Positions 16,699-24,530 of a stretch of DNA of 64,000 nucleotides are shown piece by piece. The translations under genes and the position numbers were made by a program. This stretch comes from Bacillota bacterium (lineage in GTDB: Bacteria > Bacillota > Clostridia > Oscillospirales > Acutalibacteraceae), in contig JAEWDK010000024.1 of assembly GCA_023390175.1 (NCBI GenBank), forward strand, positions 372,001 to 436,000, written 5' to 3'. Below the pieces are notes generated by a model. That model saw nothing but the letters and a program-made list of their open reading frames with translations. It ran no database searches and was not told where the DNA came from. The number at the start of each line of letters is the position of its first letter. Position 1 is the first letter of the stretch.

Positions 16699-17928
16699 TT
16701 AGGAAGCTTTTGATTTTGCATTTGATTTTATATTTTGCGAAACAGCGAGCATATTTTCAGCAAAAATGCCGTAACCGCGGGTTGGGTCATTTACAAACAC
16801 ATGCGTAACCGCACCGACAATTTTATCATTCTGAATGATGGGAGAGCCGCTCATTCCCTGAACGATTCCTCCCGTCGCATTCAGCAGCTTTGGGTCGGTA
16901 ATATGCAGAACCATATTTTTGGATTCCACATTTTCACGGTAATCAATTTTTTCAATTTCAACATCATAATATTGCGGCCCATTGCCGTCGATCGTCGCCA
17001 AAATTTTTGCGGCACCGGCTTTTACCTCCTGCTTCATTCCAACTTCCAATGCTTTGCCTGTGGGAGCGGAATTCAAAGTACCGTAAACGCCCGCCGGGAC
17101 ATTTGCGTCAAGACTACCCATTGCGGTGTCTGTCGTAAAATATCCGCGCAGTTCGCCCGGACTTCCCGTTTCCCCTTTGGTGATACCGTTAATAGTAACA
17201 GGGACGATTTCCCCATTTAAAAGAGGCATCAGAGCATTGGTGTCGGTGTCGCACACGCCGTGCCCCAAACCGCCAAAACATTTTGTTGTCGGGTTGTAAA
17301 AGGTGAGCGTGCCGATTCCGGCTGTGCTGTCACGAACCCATAAACCGGCTTTATACGTGGTATCAGCTTCTGATTTGACCGGCTGCAGATTCGTGGAGAA
17401 AACGAGGTTATTTCTACGCACCGAAAGCTTTAAAACTTCACCGTTGCCGTGTGACACAATGTCCGAAACCTCAGCGTTGGTGTACACTGCTTTTCCATTT
17501 ACAGCAGTAATTACATCGCCGACCTTTAATCCGGAAACAGCGGCAGGATTTACATTTCCTGCGGCGGTCTGGATATCTGCCACGCCAACAATGACAACAC
17601 CGTTGGTAAACATTTTTATGCCAAAGGGCGTACCGCACGGTATCAGCATTGTATCGCTGACAACATCTACATTAACCGTCTTAATCGGAACAATCTTGTA
17701 GAGCATCAACTGAGCTTTGTAGCTTCGGGTCGGCTTCATTAAAGAATTTGCGGAAATATCGCCACTTTCTGTAACAGCGGTTATTGCGGCCATATTCCAC
17801 TCCAGACTGCTTCCTGCAGTCACCTGAAAAGAATCGGGTGTAAAATAGTTAGCCACCATAACATTAACAGTTAACAATAATGCGAGTACGGCTGCAGTTG
17901 TGGTTATTGCTTTAAAAAACTTTTTCAA
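16699..17928 (-). CDS. spoIVB: SpoIVB serine peptidase (forespore signalling protease)
   Basis: A 409-residue secreted protease of family S55. An N-terminal membrane segment (residues about 8-25) is followed by a PDZ domain (GLKVGDVITAVNGKAVYTNAEV) and the S55 domain, with the catalytic histidine in GLGHGVCDTDTNAL and the catalytic serine in VQGMSGSPIIQNDKIVGAVTHV. In Bacillus the enzyme is made in the forespore and cleaves SpoIVFA to trigger pro-sigma-K processing. Start is TTG at 17928 with a perfect AAGGAGGTGA ribosome binding site. I saw no convincing sigma-F or sigma-G promoter; a lone CATAATA near 17980 lacks a matching -35. Adjacent to spo0A, as in Bacillus. Confidence 0.94.
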   Translation of the reverse strand: MKKFFKAITTTAAVLALLLTVNVMVANYFTPDSFQVTAGSSLEWNMAAITAVTESGDISANSLMKPTRSYKAQLMLYKIVPIKTVNVDVVSDTMLIPCGTPFGIKMFTNGVVIVGVADIQTAAGNVNPAAVSGLKVGDVITAVNGKAVYTNAEVSDIVSHGNGEVLKLSVRRNNLVFSTNLQPVKSEADTTYKAGLWVRDSTAGIGTLTFYNPTTKCFGGLGHGVCDTDTNALMPLLNGEIVPVTINGITKGETGSPGELRGYFTTDTAMGSLDANVPAGVYGTLNSAPTGKALEVGMKQEVKAGAAKILATIDGNGPQYYDVEIEKIDYRENVESKNMVLHITDPKLLNATGGIVQGMSGSPIIQNDKIVGAVTHVFVNDPTRGYGIFAENMLAVSQNIKSNAKSKAS

Positions 17929-18164
17929 ATTTTCACCTCCTTGCGCCGCACTATATAATCTGCCACCGGACGGTGAAAATATTATGACAATTATCCTTTT
18001 TATTGGAAATAATTGGGATTAAAAAGCCCAGATGCGCTTTCTTAGGGCCAGAATAGATGATATTACATGAAATGGGAAAAAGTCGGAACTGAAAATTCAT
18101 GCAAATTAAATTTCCGATTTCTAAAGACAGACAGCGGATTTTTGAAGGTATAAATTTTTATTGC
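17929..18164. other. Intergenic region upstream of spoIVB
   Basis: About 235 bases with no credible gene. It holds the spoIVB ribosome binding site, a small CACCG/CGGTG hairpin near 17970, and presumably the spoIVB promoter. The polyamine operon terminator begins at its far end. Nothing else was recognised. Confidence 0.5.
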
Positions 18165-18215
18165 AAAAAAGAAGAACACCGGAAGCGCTTCGCGGCACTT
18201 CGGATGTTCTTCTTT
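18165..18215 (-). terminator. Terminator of the potABCD operon
   Basis: A long hairpin with arms AAGAAGAACA and TGTTCTTCTT and an inner GAAG/CTTC stem is followed by six T residues on the minus strand, about 15 bases after the potD stop codon. Confidence 0.88.
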
Positions 18216-18230
18216 GCTTTTAAGAATATG

Positions 18231-19433
18231 TTATTGTAATTCACGTTTTGCTTTGATTTTTTTATAGATGACAATTCCGATGTAAACCAGAAGAAACGCC
18301 GCCAGCACAGCAACCAGCGTTGCGGTTTGACCCGGGCCGCCCATTTTTACTTCAGCCCAAAGCGTGTCAATCAGCATATTGGTGTCCTGCGGAAGATTTA
18401 CAAACGTTTCCGACTGATCCAAAATGCTCTGATCCGGATAAAAAATCGGGTTGTTTACGGTTTCTTCCGGTAAAAGTTTTTTGGCAGCCGCTTCCGGTGT
18501 GGAATAACCGATGTAGTCCATATTAGCCGCTGCGATTTCCGGGTCGCACAGGAAGTTAATATAAGCTTCCGCCTCTTTTTCGTGCTGTGCACCGGTCGGT
18601 ATGCAGATAGCGTCCACAAAGAAATTGGTTCCCTCTTTTGTGGGAATGGCAAAACCGATATTGGGGTTATCCGCCACCAGTGTTGCAGCGTCGCCCGCAT
18701 AGTACGGAGCAAGCCAGGCGTCGCCGCTGGCCATTTTGTCAAAAATCTGATCCATTACATAAGCCTGTACGAGCGGCTTTTGCTCCTTAAGCAGCTTTGC
18801 GGCGTTTTCCCATTCCGCTACACTGGTGCTGTTGTAGGAATAGCCGAGAATTTTTTGCGCAATACCGAAGGAATCGCGCGGATTGTCAAACATCAGAATT
18901 TTTCCGGCATATTTTTTATCCCATAAAATCTTCCAGCTGTCCACAGGTTCCTTCACATAATTTTTATTGTAAAAGATGCCGACTACACCCCAGGTGTACG
19001 GTACGGAATATTCGTTGGAAGCGTCGTATTTGGGGTTGCGGAACTGCTTGTCGATATATTGAAAATTTGGAATATTTTTGAAATCCAGCTTTTCAATCAG
19101 TCCTTCGTCTTTCAGCTTAGACACCATGTAGTCCGACGGAATAATGATGTCGTAGTTGGCACCCCCGCTGGCCAGTTTGGAATATAACGATTCGTTGCTG
19201 TCAAAGGTGGTGTAGTTCACATCGATTCCCGTCCGCTTTGTGAATTCCTTGTTTACGTCAATGGTGCCATCCACGCCGTTTGAAATGTATTCACCCCAAT
19301 TGTAAACATTGATAGTCACCCCTGTTTTTGGTGCGTCAGGTTTTTGCTGAGCAGATTGAGCCGAAGCCGAAACTGAAAGCATGCTGACAATGAATAAGAC
19401 GGCGGCGGTTGCAGCCGCTATTTTTTTCTTCAA
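18231..19433 (-). CDS. potD: Spermidine/putrescine-binding protein PotD with C-terminal membrane helix
   Basis: A 400-residue extracytoplasmic solute-binding protein for polyamines. A signal peptide (about 1-26, ending SVSASA) is followed by the PotD fold, starting INVYNWGEYI and containing SGGANYDIIIPSDYMV and SVPYTWGVVGIFYNK. Two features are unusual: there is no lipobox cysteine, and the last 35 residues form a transmembrane helix with a basic tail (AVLAAFLLVYIGIVIYKKIK). The protein therefore seems held in the membrane by its C-terminus instead of a lipid. It is the last gene of potA-potB-potC-potD, with five bases from potC. Polyamine specificity is inferred from family and operon. Confidence 0.9.
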   Translation of the reverse strand: MKKKIAAATAAVLFIVSMLSVSASAQSAQQKPDAPKTGVTINVYNWGEYISNGVDGTIDVNKEFTKRTGIDVNYTTFDSNESLYSKLASGGANYDIIIPSDYMVSKLKDEGLIEKLDFKNIPNFQYIDKQFRNPKYDASNEYSVPYTWGVVGIFYNKNYVKEPVDSWKILWDKKYAGKILMFDNPRDSFGIAQKILGYSYNSTSVAEWENAAKLLKEQKPLVQAYVMDQIFDKMASGDAWLAPYYAGDAATLVADNPNIGFAIPTKEGTNFFVDAICIPTGAQHEKEAEAYINFLCDPEIAAANMDYIGYSTPEAAAKKLLPEETVNNPIFYPDQSILDQSETFVNLPQDTNMLIDTLWAEVKMGGPGQTATLVAVLAAFLLVYIGIVIYKKIKAKRELQ

Positions 19434-19437
19434 CAGC

Positions 19438-20250
19438 TTATACCTCCTCCATACGGTTTTCTTCCGCGGTTTTATCCTTCGTACGGCGGAAATTCACAAT
19501 CAGAAGCAGCACGATAATAATACCGAACAGCAACGTGGAGAGCGCGTTAATTTCCGGACTGATGCGCTTGCGCGTCATAGAGTAAATGAAAATCGGCAGC
19601 GTCTGCGTTGTACCGCTTGTAAAGTAGCTGATTACAAAGTCATCGATGGAAAGCGTAAACGCCATAATCATGCCTGTGATAACACCCGGTGCGATTTCAG
19701 GCAAAACCACTTTAAAAAAAGCGAGAATCGGATTGCACCCCAAATCCTGCGCCGCTTCATATAAATGAGAATCCATCTGCCGAAGCTTTGGAAGTACGGA
19801 AAGAATAACATAGGGCAGGCAAAACGTAATATGTGCCAACACAAGGGAAAGCATGCCAAGCGAAATATTGCCCATTCCCTTTGCGGCAAATACAAACAGC
19901 AGCATCAGTGAAACGCCGGTTACGATTTCCGGATTCACCATGGGAAGGTTTGTCACATTCATGACGGCGCGTTTCATCCACCGGTTCATTCCGTTGATTC
20001 CGATTGCCGCGGCTGTGCCAAGCACCGTGGAAACAACTGCGGCAATCAGGGCAATCACAAGGGTGTTGCGCAGTGCCTCCAAAATCATCCTGTCCTGAAA
20101 CAGCTTGGTGTACCATTTGAGTGAAAAACCGGACCAAACGGAACGGCTCATCGTTGTAGAATCGTTAAACGAAAAAACAATCAAAATGAAAATCGGAGCA
20201 TACAAAAAAAGAAAAATCAGTACGGAATAGATTTTAGCAATTGATTTCAT
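19438..20250 (-). CDS. potC: Spermidine/putrescine ABC transporter permease PotC
   Basis: A 270-residue inner-membrane permease with about six transmembrane segments. The EAA loop that contacts the ATPase reads EAAQDLGCNPILAFFKVVLPEIAPGV. The N-terminal segment FLYAPIFILIVFSFNDS is typical of PotC. It overlaps potB by four bases and lies five bases before potD. With PotB it forms the heterodimeric channel of the polyamine importer. Confidence 0.93.
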   Translation of the reverse strand: MKSIAKIYSVLIFLFLYAPIFILIVFSFNDSTTMSRSVWSGFSLKWYTKLFQDRMILEALRNTLVIALIAAVVSTVLGTAAAIGINGMNRWMKRAVMNVTNLPMVNPEIVTGVSLMLLFVFAAKGMGNISLGMLSLVLAHITFCLPYVILSVLPKLRQMDSHLYEAAQDLGCNPILAFFKVVLPEIAPGVITGMIMAFTLSIDDFVISYFTSGTTQTLPIFIYSMTRKRISPEINALSTLLFGIIIVLLLIVNFRRTKDKTAEENRMEEV

Positions 20251-21065
20251 ATCATAATCCCTCCCCCGCTGGTTTCACCGTCGTCAAACTGATTCATTAT
20301 GCCCATGCAGATCAAAATCAGTACCATGAGTACAAGGGAGATTGCCGAGCCAAGATTCGGGTTATAGGCGCTGCCCAGGAATTGCATGTCGATCAGGTCG
20401 CCGATGAGAAGGTTTGCGCCGCCACCCAGCATTTTGGAAATGATAAAGGTGCTGACAGCCGGAACAAAAACCATGGTAATGCCCGAAATTACGCCCGGCA
20501 TGCTCATGGGAAGAATTATCTTCGTGAAAACACGCATTTGGTTTGCGCCCAAATCCTGCGCCGCTTCGATTACATTATTATCAATTTTGGTTAAAATGGA
20601 ATAAAGCGGAAGAATCATGTACGGAATATAATTATAGACCATTCCAAGCACTACCGCACCCTGCGTGTTAATCAAGTGGAGCTTTCCCATGCCGAAGGAC
20701 GCAAGAAAGCTATTAATAATGCCATTGTCTTCCAGAAGTGTCATCCATGCATACGTTCTGAGTAAAAAGTTCATCCACATGGGCAGCATTACAAGCATAA
20801 CCATAACGCTTTGCCTGCGTGCACTGATATGGGAAATAATATAGGCAAGCGGATAACCCAAAATCAACGATATGAGCGTTGCGACCGCACCAAGCCAAAT
20901 GGAGCGCAAAAACACATTGGAATATTGGCCGACTTCCTCAATGTTTTTCAGTGTGAAAGCTCCGCTTTTATCCGTAAACGCAAAAATAACAACTAAAACC
21001 ATTGGGACAATGATAAAGATTGACATCCAGACGGCATATGGCGCCGCCGCAGATTTAGCTTTCAT
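20247..21065 (-). CDS. potB: Spermidine/putrescine ABC transporter permease PotB
   Basis: A 272-residue permease with about six transmembrane segments and the EAA loop EAAQDLGANQMRVFTKIILPMSMPGV. The MNFLLRTYAWMTLL segment is characteristic of PotB-type subunits. It starts two bases after the potA stop codon and overlaps potC by four bases, so translation is coupled. Confidence 0.93.
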   Translation of the reverse strand: MKAKSAAAPYAVWMSIFIIVPMVLVVIFAFTDKSGAFTLKNIEEVGQYSNVFLRSIWLGAVATLISLILGYPLAYIISHISARRQSVMVMLVMLPMWMNFLLRTYAWMTLLEDNGIINSFLASFGMGKLHLINTQGAVVLGMVYNYIPYMILPLYSILTKIDNNVIEAAQDLGANQMRVFTKIILPMSMPGVISGITMVFVPAVSTFIISKMLGGGANLLIGDLIDMQFLGSAYNPNLGSAISLVLMVLILICMGIMNQFDDGETSGGGIMI

Positions 21066-21067
21066 TC

Positions 21068-22195
21068 TTAATTCTCGACCTCCCCACTTTCAGGCTGGCT
21101 GTCTTCATCCATTTCATCGCTGAAGGTGCTGTAATCACCGAACATGCCGGAATACTCCGATTTATGCATGATATGAATGTCGTCCGGCTGGAGAACGAGG
21201 CCGATGTTTTTGCCGACCTCCTGAAAATCCGTGGACTGTATCATCCATTTAAAGCCGCGCACATCGACGATAATTTCATAATGCACGCCTTTAAAGTTTA
21301 CACTTGTAACCGTACCGGAAAGATGGCTTGCATCCGCTTCCACCACATCGATATCCTCAGGACGGATGACCACGTCAACCGGTTCATCCGGCTGGAAGCC
21401 CTTGTCCACGCACTGAAACTTATGCCCGGCGAACTCAGCCCAAAAATCCTCATGCATAATTCCGTCAAGAATATTGCTTTCACCGATAAAATCGGCTACA
21501 AAGGCATTTCGCGGTTCATTATAAATATCCTGCGGAGTGCCGATCTGTTGGATTTCGCCTTTATCCATTACAACAACCGTGTCCGACATAGAAAGGGCCT
21601 CTTCCTGGTCGTGCGTGACGAACAGGAAAGTAATCCCGGTTTGCTGTTGTATTTTTTTCAGCTCAACCTGCATGTCCTTGCGCAGCTTTAAATCGAGCGC
21701 GCCTAAAGGCTCATCCAAAAGCAAAACCTTCGGCTCGTTTGCGAGCGCTCTGGCAATGGCTACGCGCTGCTGCTGGCCGCCGGAAAGCACATTCACATTC
21801 CTGTGGGCAAAGCCGTTCAGGTTGACCAGGTTAAGCATTTCTTTTACTGTTGATTTTACCTGACTTTCACTTTTTCCGTGCACCCGCATTCCAAAAGCGA
21901 CATTATCATAAACATTCAGGTGCGGAAACAGCGCATATTTTTGGAAAATGGTGTTGACCTCCCTTTTATGCGGCGGAAGGTCGTTGATTTTTTTGCCATT
22001 GAAAAAAACATCGCCCGTGTCAGGTTTGACAAAGCCCCCGATAATCCTTAGGGTTGTGGTCTTTCCACAGCCGGAAGGGCCGAGCAGGGTGACAAATTCG
22101 CCGTCCCTTATGCTGAGGTTAAAATCCTTCAGCACTGCTTCCCCGTCAAACGATACTGCGATGTCCTGCAATGTAATAATTGATCTGTCTATCAA
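21068..22195 (-). CDS. potA: Spermidine/putrescine ABC transporter ATP-binding protein PotA
   Basis: A cytoplasmic ATPase of about 375 residues. It has Walker A GPSGCGKTTTLR, Q-loop, signature LSGGQQQRVAIARALA, Walker B LLLDEPLGALD, H-loop FVTHDQEEALS, and a C-terminal TOBE regulatory domain. An upstream GTG (22228) and ATG (22204) are in frame, but AAAGGGG at 22205-22211 lies nine bases before TTG 22195 and touches the ATG, so TTG 22195 is the best-supported start. First gene of potABCD; its leader of about 165 bases holds a stem-loop and a possible leader peptide. Confidence 0.92.
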   Translation of the reverse strand: MIDRSIITLQDIAVSFDGEAVLKDFNLSIRDGEFVTLLGPSGCGKTTTLRIIGGFVKPDTGDVFFNGKKINDLPPHKREVNTIFQKYALFPHLNVYDNVAFGMRVHGKSESQVKSTVKEMLNLVNLNGFAHRNVNVLSGGQQQRVAIARALANEPKVLLLDEPLGALDLKLRKDMQVELKKIQQQTGITFLFVTHDQEEALSMSDTVVVMDKGEIQQIGTPQDIYNEPRNAFVADFIGESNILDGIMHEDFWAEFAGHKFQCVDKGFQPDEPVDVVIRPEDIDVVEADASHLSGTVTSVNFKGVHYEIIVDVRGFKWMIQSTDFQEVGKNIGLVLQPDDIHIMHKSEYSGMFGDYSTFSDEMDEDSQPESGEVEN

Positions 22196-22229
22196 TTTGT
22201 GCATCCCCTTTGCGGTAAAATTAGTCACG

Positions 22230-22274
22230 TTAAGCCAAAGCGGTTAAACGCAATCCCAGCTGCGCCGTCGCCAT
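22230..22274 (-). CDS. Possible 14-codon leader peptide upstream of potA
   Basis: Within the potA leader an ATG follows GGAGGG and opens a frame of 14 codons (MATAQLGLRLTALA) closed by TAA, 35 bases before the potA TTG start. GGAGG is only three bases from the ATG, closer than usual. No sequence feature shows that it is translated; it is listed because it lies in a leader whose stem-loop would hide this ribosome binding site. Confidence 0.25.
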   Translation of the reverse strand: MATAQLGLRLTALA

Positions 22275-22320
22275 TGCCCTCCGCAAAGGATTTTTCGCAA
22301 TCAGTGGTGACTGCGGCAAT
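22273..22320 (-). promoter_or_regulatory. Stem-loop in the potA leader
   Basis: On the minus strand ATTGCCGCA (22312-22320) can pair with TGCGGAGGGCAAT (22273-22285), giving nine base pairs with a four-base bulge and a loop of 26 bases. The 3' arm contains the GGAGGG that precedes the possible leader peptide. It does not match a riboswitch class I can recall, so the call is only a candidate regulatory fold. Confidence 0.35.
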
Positions 22321-22364
22321 GAAGCGCTGCCGAATATGTAGTTAGATGCAAACGCAACATATCA

Positions 22365-22393
22365 AATATAGATGTTAATCGATAAATTGTCAA
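22365..22393 (-). promoter_or_regulatory. Strong sigma-A promoter for potABCD
   Basis: On the minus strand a perfect TTGACA (22388-22393) and TATATT (22365-22370) are separated by 17 bases. It leaves a leader of about 165 bases before potA, long for this window. Confidence 0.88.
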
Positions 22394-22514
22394 GATTTTT
22401 TTCAAAATTTATACAATTTTCTACTGATTTCTTAATTTATACATGAAAAGCAGTTGATTTTCTCCGTATTGCTTTGAAATGCTTCATTTTTCATGGTTCA
22501 AGCTGCAAAATACG

Positions 22515-22550
22515 ACAAAAAATCCCCTGCAGCCGTACTGCAGAGGATTT
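22515..22550 (-). terminator. Terminator of the NlpC/P60 gene
   Basis: A 13-base-pair hairpin with one mismatch (arms around CTGCAG) is followed by six T residues on the minus strand, about 50 bases after the stop codon. The stretch 22394-22602 otherwise holds nothing recognisable. Confidence 0.88.
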
Positions 22551-22602
22551 CAAATTCAAACAGAACCCGCCCAAAAGACAAGATTTTGGGTACGATTGAT
22601 GA

Positions 22603-24159
22603 TCAATTCATTTCTTTGCGGGTCTTTATATTGGATGAAAAAGTTTTTACCCGCATTACCTGCTGCATCAGAAAATTTGAATCTTTGATGCCACGCTTTT
22701 TGATATTCTTCAGCAGCATGAATGTTCCGGTCAAAAAGCCGGAAGCTAGCACAAAGAACAAGGCAAAATAACCGCCGGAATTTTGTTTTTCTTCCGTTTT
22801 TACAACAGTTGCCGCATTTGCGGTTGGAACCATATCGTCATATATATCAACTTTATTTTCAGAAGTTAAAGCCGGCGTGGAAACAGTTGAAGTACCGGGC
22901 ACCTTGCCGGAGCTTACCGCAGCTTTCACCGCAGAACCTGAATAGAGCTGGTTCAACGCAGCCGGGTCCATAATCCCCGTCGGCGAAATTCCAGCCGCTT
23001 TCTGATAAGCAAGCACAGCCTGCTTGGTTACATCACCGTAAAACGCGGAGGTTTCTCCTGTCATATAACCCAATTCAATTAATCTGGTCTGCATTTTTGC
23101 AACGAGCGACGAATGAAGACCCGGTGTCAGCGTTCCGTTTTTTGCATTTTTAGGAGCGGAGGCAGCGTACATGCTGGCAAGCGTCGCAGCATCGGCAGTG
23201 CCGGTAACTTTAAGCCCCGCGGCGTTTTGATAGGCGCTGACAGCATCCACCACACAATAATCATAATAGGTATTTACACCTTCGTAGTAATATCCAAGGT
23301 CTTTCAGCCTTTGCTGCAGCTGCTTCACCGCGTCGCTTGTCGAATCGACCTTCAGTGCCGCATAAGTGACAGTGCTGATTTGAACGGAAGGAACTGTTTT
23401 TGACGATGACAATGCTTTTACGGCTACCGATTTTTTCGCTGACGTTGGCGTTATGGCTGCTTCCACTTTAGAATCAGTCGTTTCAGCCGCCGCAGAGGAA
23501 GAAGTTATTGTTCCGGCCGAGCCAAAGGTGTAAGTTGTACCGTCTACCGTTTTTGTTGTGTTTATAACATATTGTCCATTTTCATAATAATATTTATTCC
23601 CGTTAAAGGTTACAAAACCAGTGGTCGGATATGTAATTTGGGGCAGTTTAAACCACATGGTCCACTTGGGGGATGTCCGCCCGAAAACTTTTTCATATTT
23701 AATATTGACGCCCGTAGTACGATTGTCAACCGCCATATTGTTGCCGACATAAACGCCGACATGACCCGGCTGATAGAGAATTAAGCCATGAATCCGAGGC
23801 AAGGAGGAAGAAGAGGAATAATTAATCTTACCGCTGGAAGAAGCCGAACTGAGCATTGAGCCAGAACTGCCGGCAACAGAAACAAGACCGGGGCTTGGAT
23901 TGGTTGTTTCACCCGTCCACCAAAGGTAGGATTTAATTAAGCCGGAACAGTCAGTGGAACGAACGCCGTTCACAAACTGGCCGTAACAGGCCGAACGGTA
24001 TTTCCAGCCCTGCTGATAGGCTTTGAGTACATGCTCGGAAAGGCCGACGCCTGTTTTGCTGCTTGCCGCACTGGCAGCAGGAGCGGTATTTATGGAAATT
24101 GCTGCAAAAGTGAGAACTGCAGCAACCAATATTGAAAGAAAAACAAATCTCTTTTTCAT
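22603..24159 (-). CDS. Secreted NlpC/P60-type cell-wall hydrolase with two peptidoglycan-binding domains and a C-terminal anchor
   Basis: A 518-residue envelope protein. In order: signal peptide (1-30, ending AASAA), an NlpC/P60-like domain with the catalytic cysteine in STDCSGLIKSYLWW and histidine in PGHVGVYVGN, a short YYYENGQYV-type segment, two PG_binding_1 domains (VKQLQQRLKDLGYYYEG and VAKMQTRLIELGYMTGE), a Thr/Ser-rich linker, and a transmembrane helix near residue 465 with a basic tail. It probably cuts peptide stems of peptidoglycan while fixed to the membrane. Start is ATG 24159, preceded by AGGAGGTGCAGG. It is a monocistronic unit with a clear promoter and terminator. An autolysin or spore-wall role is possible but not shown. 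Confidence 0.88.
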   Translation of the reverse strand: MKKRFVFLSILVAAVLTFAAISINTAPAASAASSKTGVGLSEHVLKAYQQGWKYRSACYGQFVNGVRSTDCSGLIKSYLWWTGETTNPSPGLVSVAGSSGSMLSSASSSGKINYSSSSSLPRIHGLILYQPGHVGVYVGNNMAVDNRTTGVNIKYEKVFGRTSPKWTMWFKLPQITYPTTGFVTFNGNKYYYENGQYVINTTKTVDGTTYTFGSAGTITSSSAAAETTDSKVEAAITPTSAKKSVAVKALSSSKTVPSVQISTVTYAALKVDSTSDAVKQLQQRLKDLGYYYEGVNTYYDYCVVDAVSAYQNAAGLKVTGTADAATLASMYAASAPKNAKNGTLTPGLHSSLVAKMQTRLIELGYMTGETSAFYGDVTKQAVLAYQKAAGISPTGIMDPAALNQLYSGSAVKAAVSSGKVPGTSTVSTPALTSENKVDIYDDMVPTANAATVVKTEEKQNSGGYFALFFVLASGFLTGTFMLLKNIKKRGIKDSNFLMQQVMRVKTFSSNIKTRKEMN

Positions 24160-24231
24160 CCTGCACCTCCTGCCGGAACCCGGCAACACTCTATTCATTA
24201 CAATATATTACAACGGTTACAAATTGGTTAC

Positions 24232-24260
24232 ATTCTATCATAGAATTGAGTCTTATGCAA
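24232..24260 (-). promoter_or_regulatory. Sigma-A promoter for the NlpC/P60 gene
   Basis: On the minus strand TTGCAT (24255-24260) and TAGAAT (24232-24237) are separated by 17 bases, giving a leader of about 65 bases. Confidence 0.75.
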
Positions 24261-24337
24261 GTCCAAAAGGCACATTTATTTAAAAAATTCACAAATTGTA
24301 TTTCATTCGCTTTTAAATTTTGTTAATTTATTGTTAT

Positions 24338-24432
24338 TTACTCCAATGGTCCCTCACAGCAAGTCATGGAGTAAGGCTGGCTGATTGCCGCCCTGAGGTG
24401 CACAATGCGCAACAGGGGAGCTCCGCAGGCGG
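24338..24432. ncRNA. Candidate structured non-coding RNA or conserved fold, family unassigned
   Basis: A GC-rich island inside an otherwise AT-rich intergenic region. An eight-base-pair stem (TTACTCCA at 24338-24345 with TGGAGTAA at 24367-24374) is followed by a longer fold in which CCGCCCTG (24388-24395) can pair with CAGGG (24413-24417) and GGCGG (24428-24432). It lies between the murF terminator and the NlpC promoter, so it belongs to neither transcript. The strand is unclear and no promoter was found. 6S RNA is one family to test; I could not match it to any consensus from memory. Confidence 0.35.
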
Positions 24433-24458
24433 TAAAAATGCTAAACTACGGTTCATAA

Positions 24459-24491
24459 TAAAGAAGGCGGCGAACTGAAAAGTTCGCCGCC
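24459..24491 (-). terminator. Terminator of murE-murF
   Basis: A perfect 11-base-pair hairpin (GGCGGCGAACT, loop GAAA, AGTTCGCCGCC) is followed on the minus strand by TTCTTTATT, about 40 bases after the murF stop codon. Confidence 0.8.
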
Positions 24492-24530
24492 AAACCCGGT
24501 GCTATGGGATAAAAATAATCGCTGACTTTA

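Noticed and set aside
17929..18060. A sigma-G promoter for spoIVB based on CATAATA
   Set aside because: The -10-like sequence is present, but no -35 element lies at the right distance.
22230..22370. Known riboswitch classes (guanidine, cobalamin, preQ1) in the potA leader
   Set aside because: None of the conserved core sequences that I know could be found.
24290..24480. A c-di-AMP (ydaO) riboswitch for the NlpC gene
   Set aside because: Such riboswitches often precede wall hydrolases, but the conserved core sequences are not present and the fold lies upstream of the promoter.
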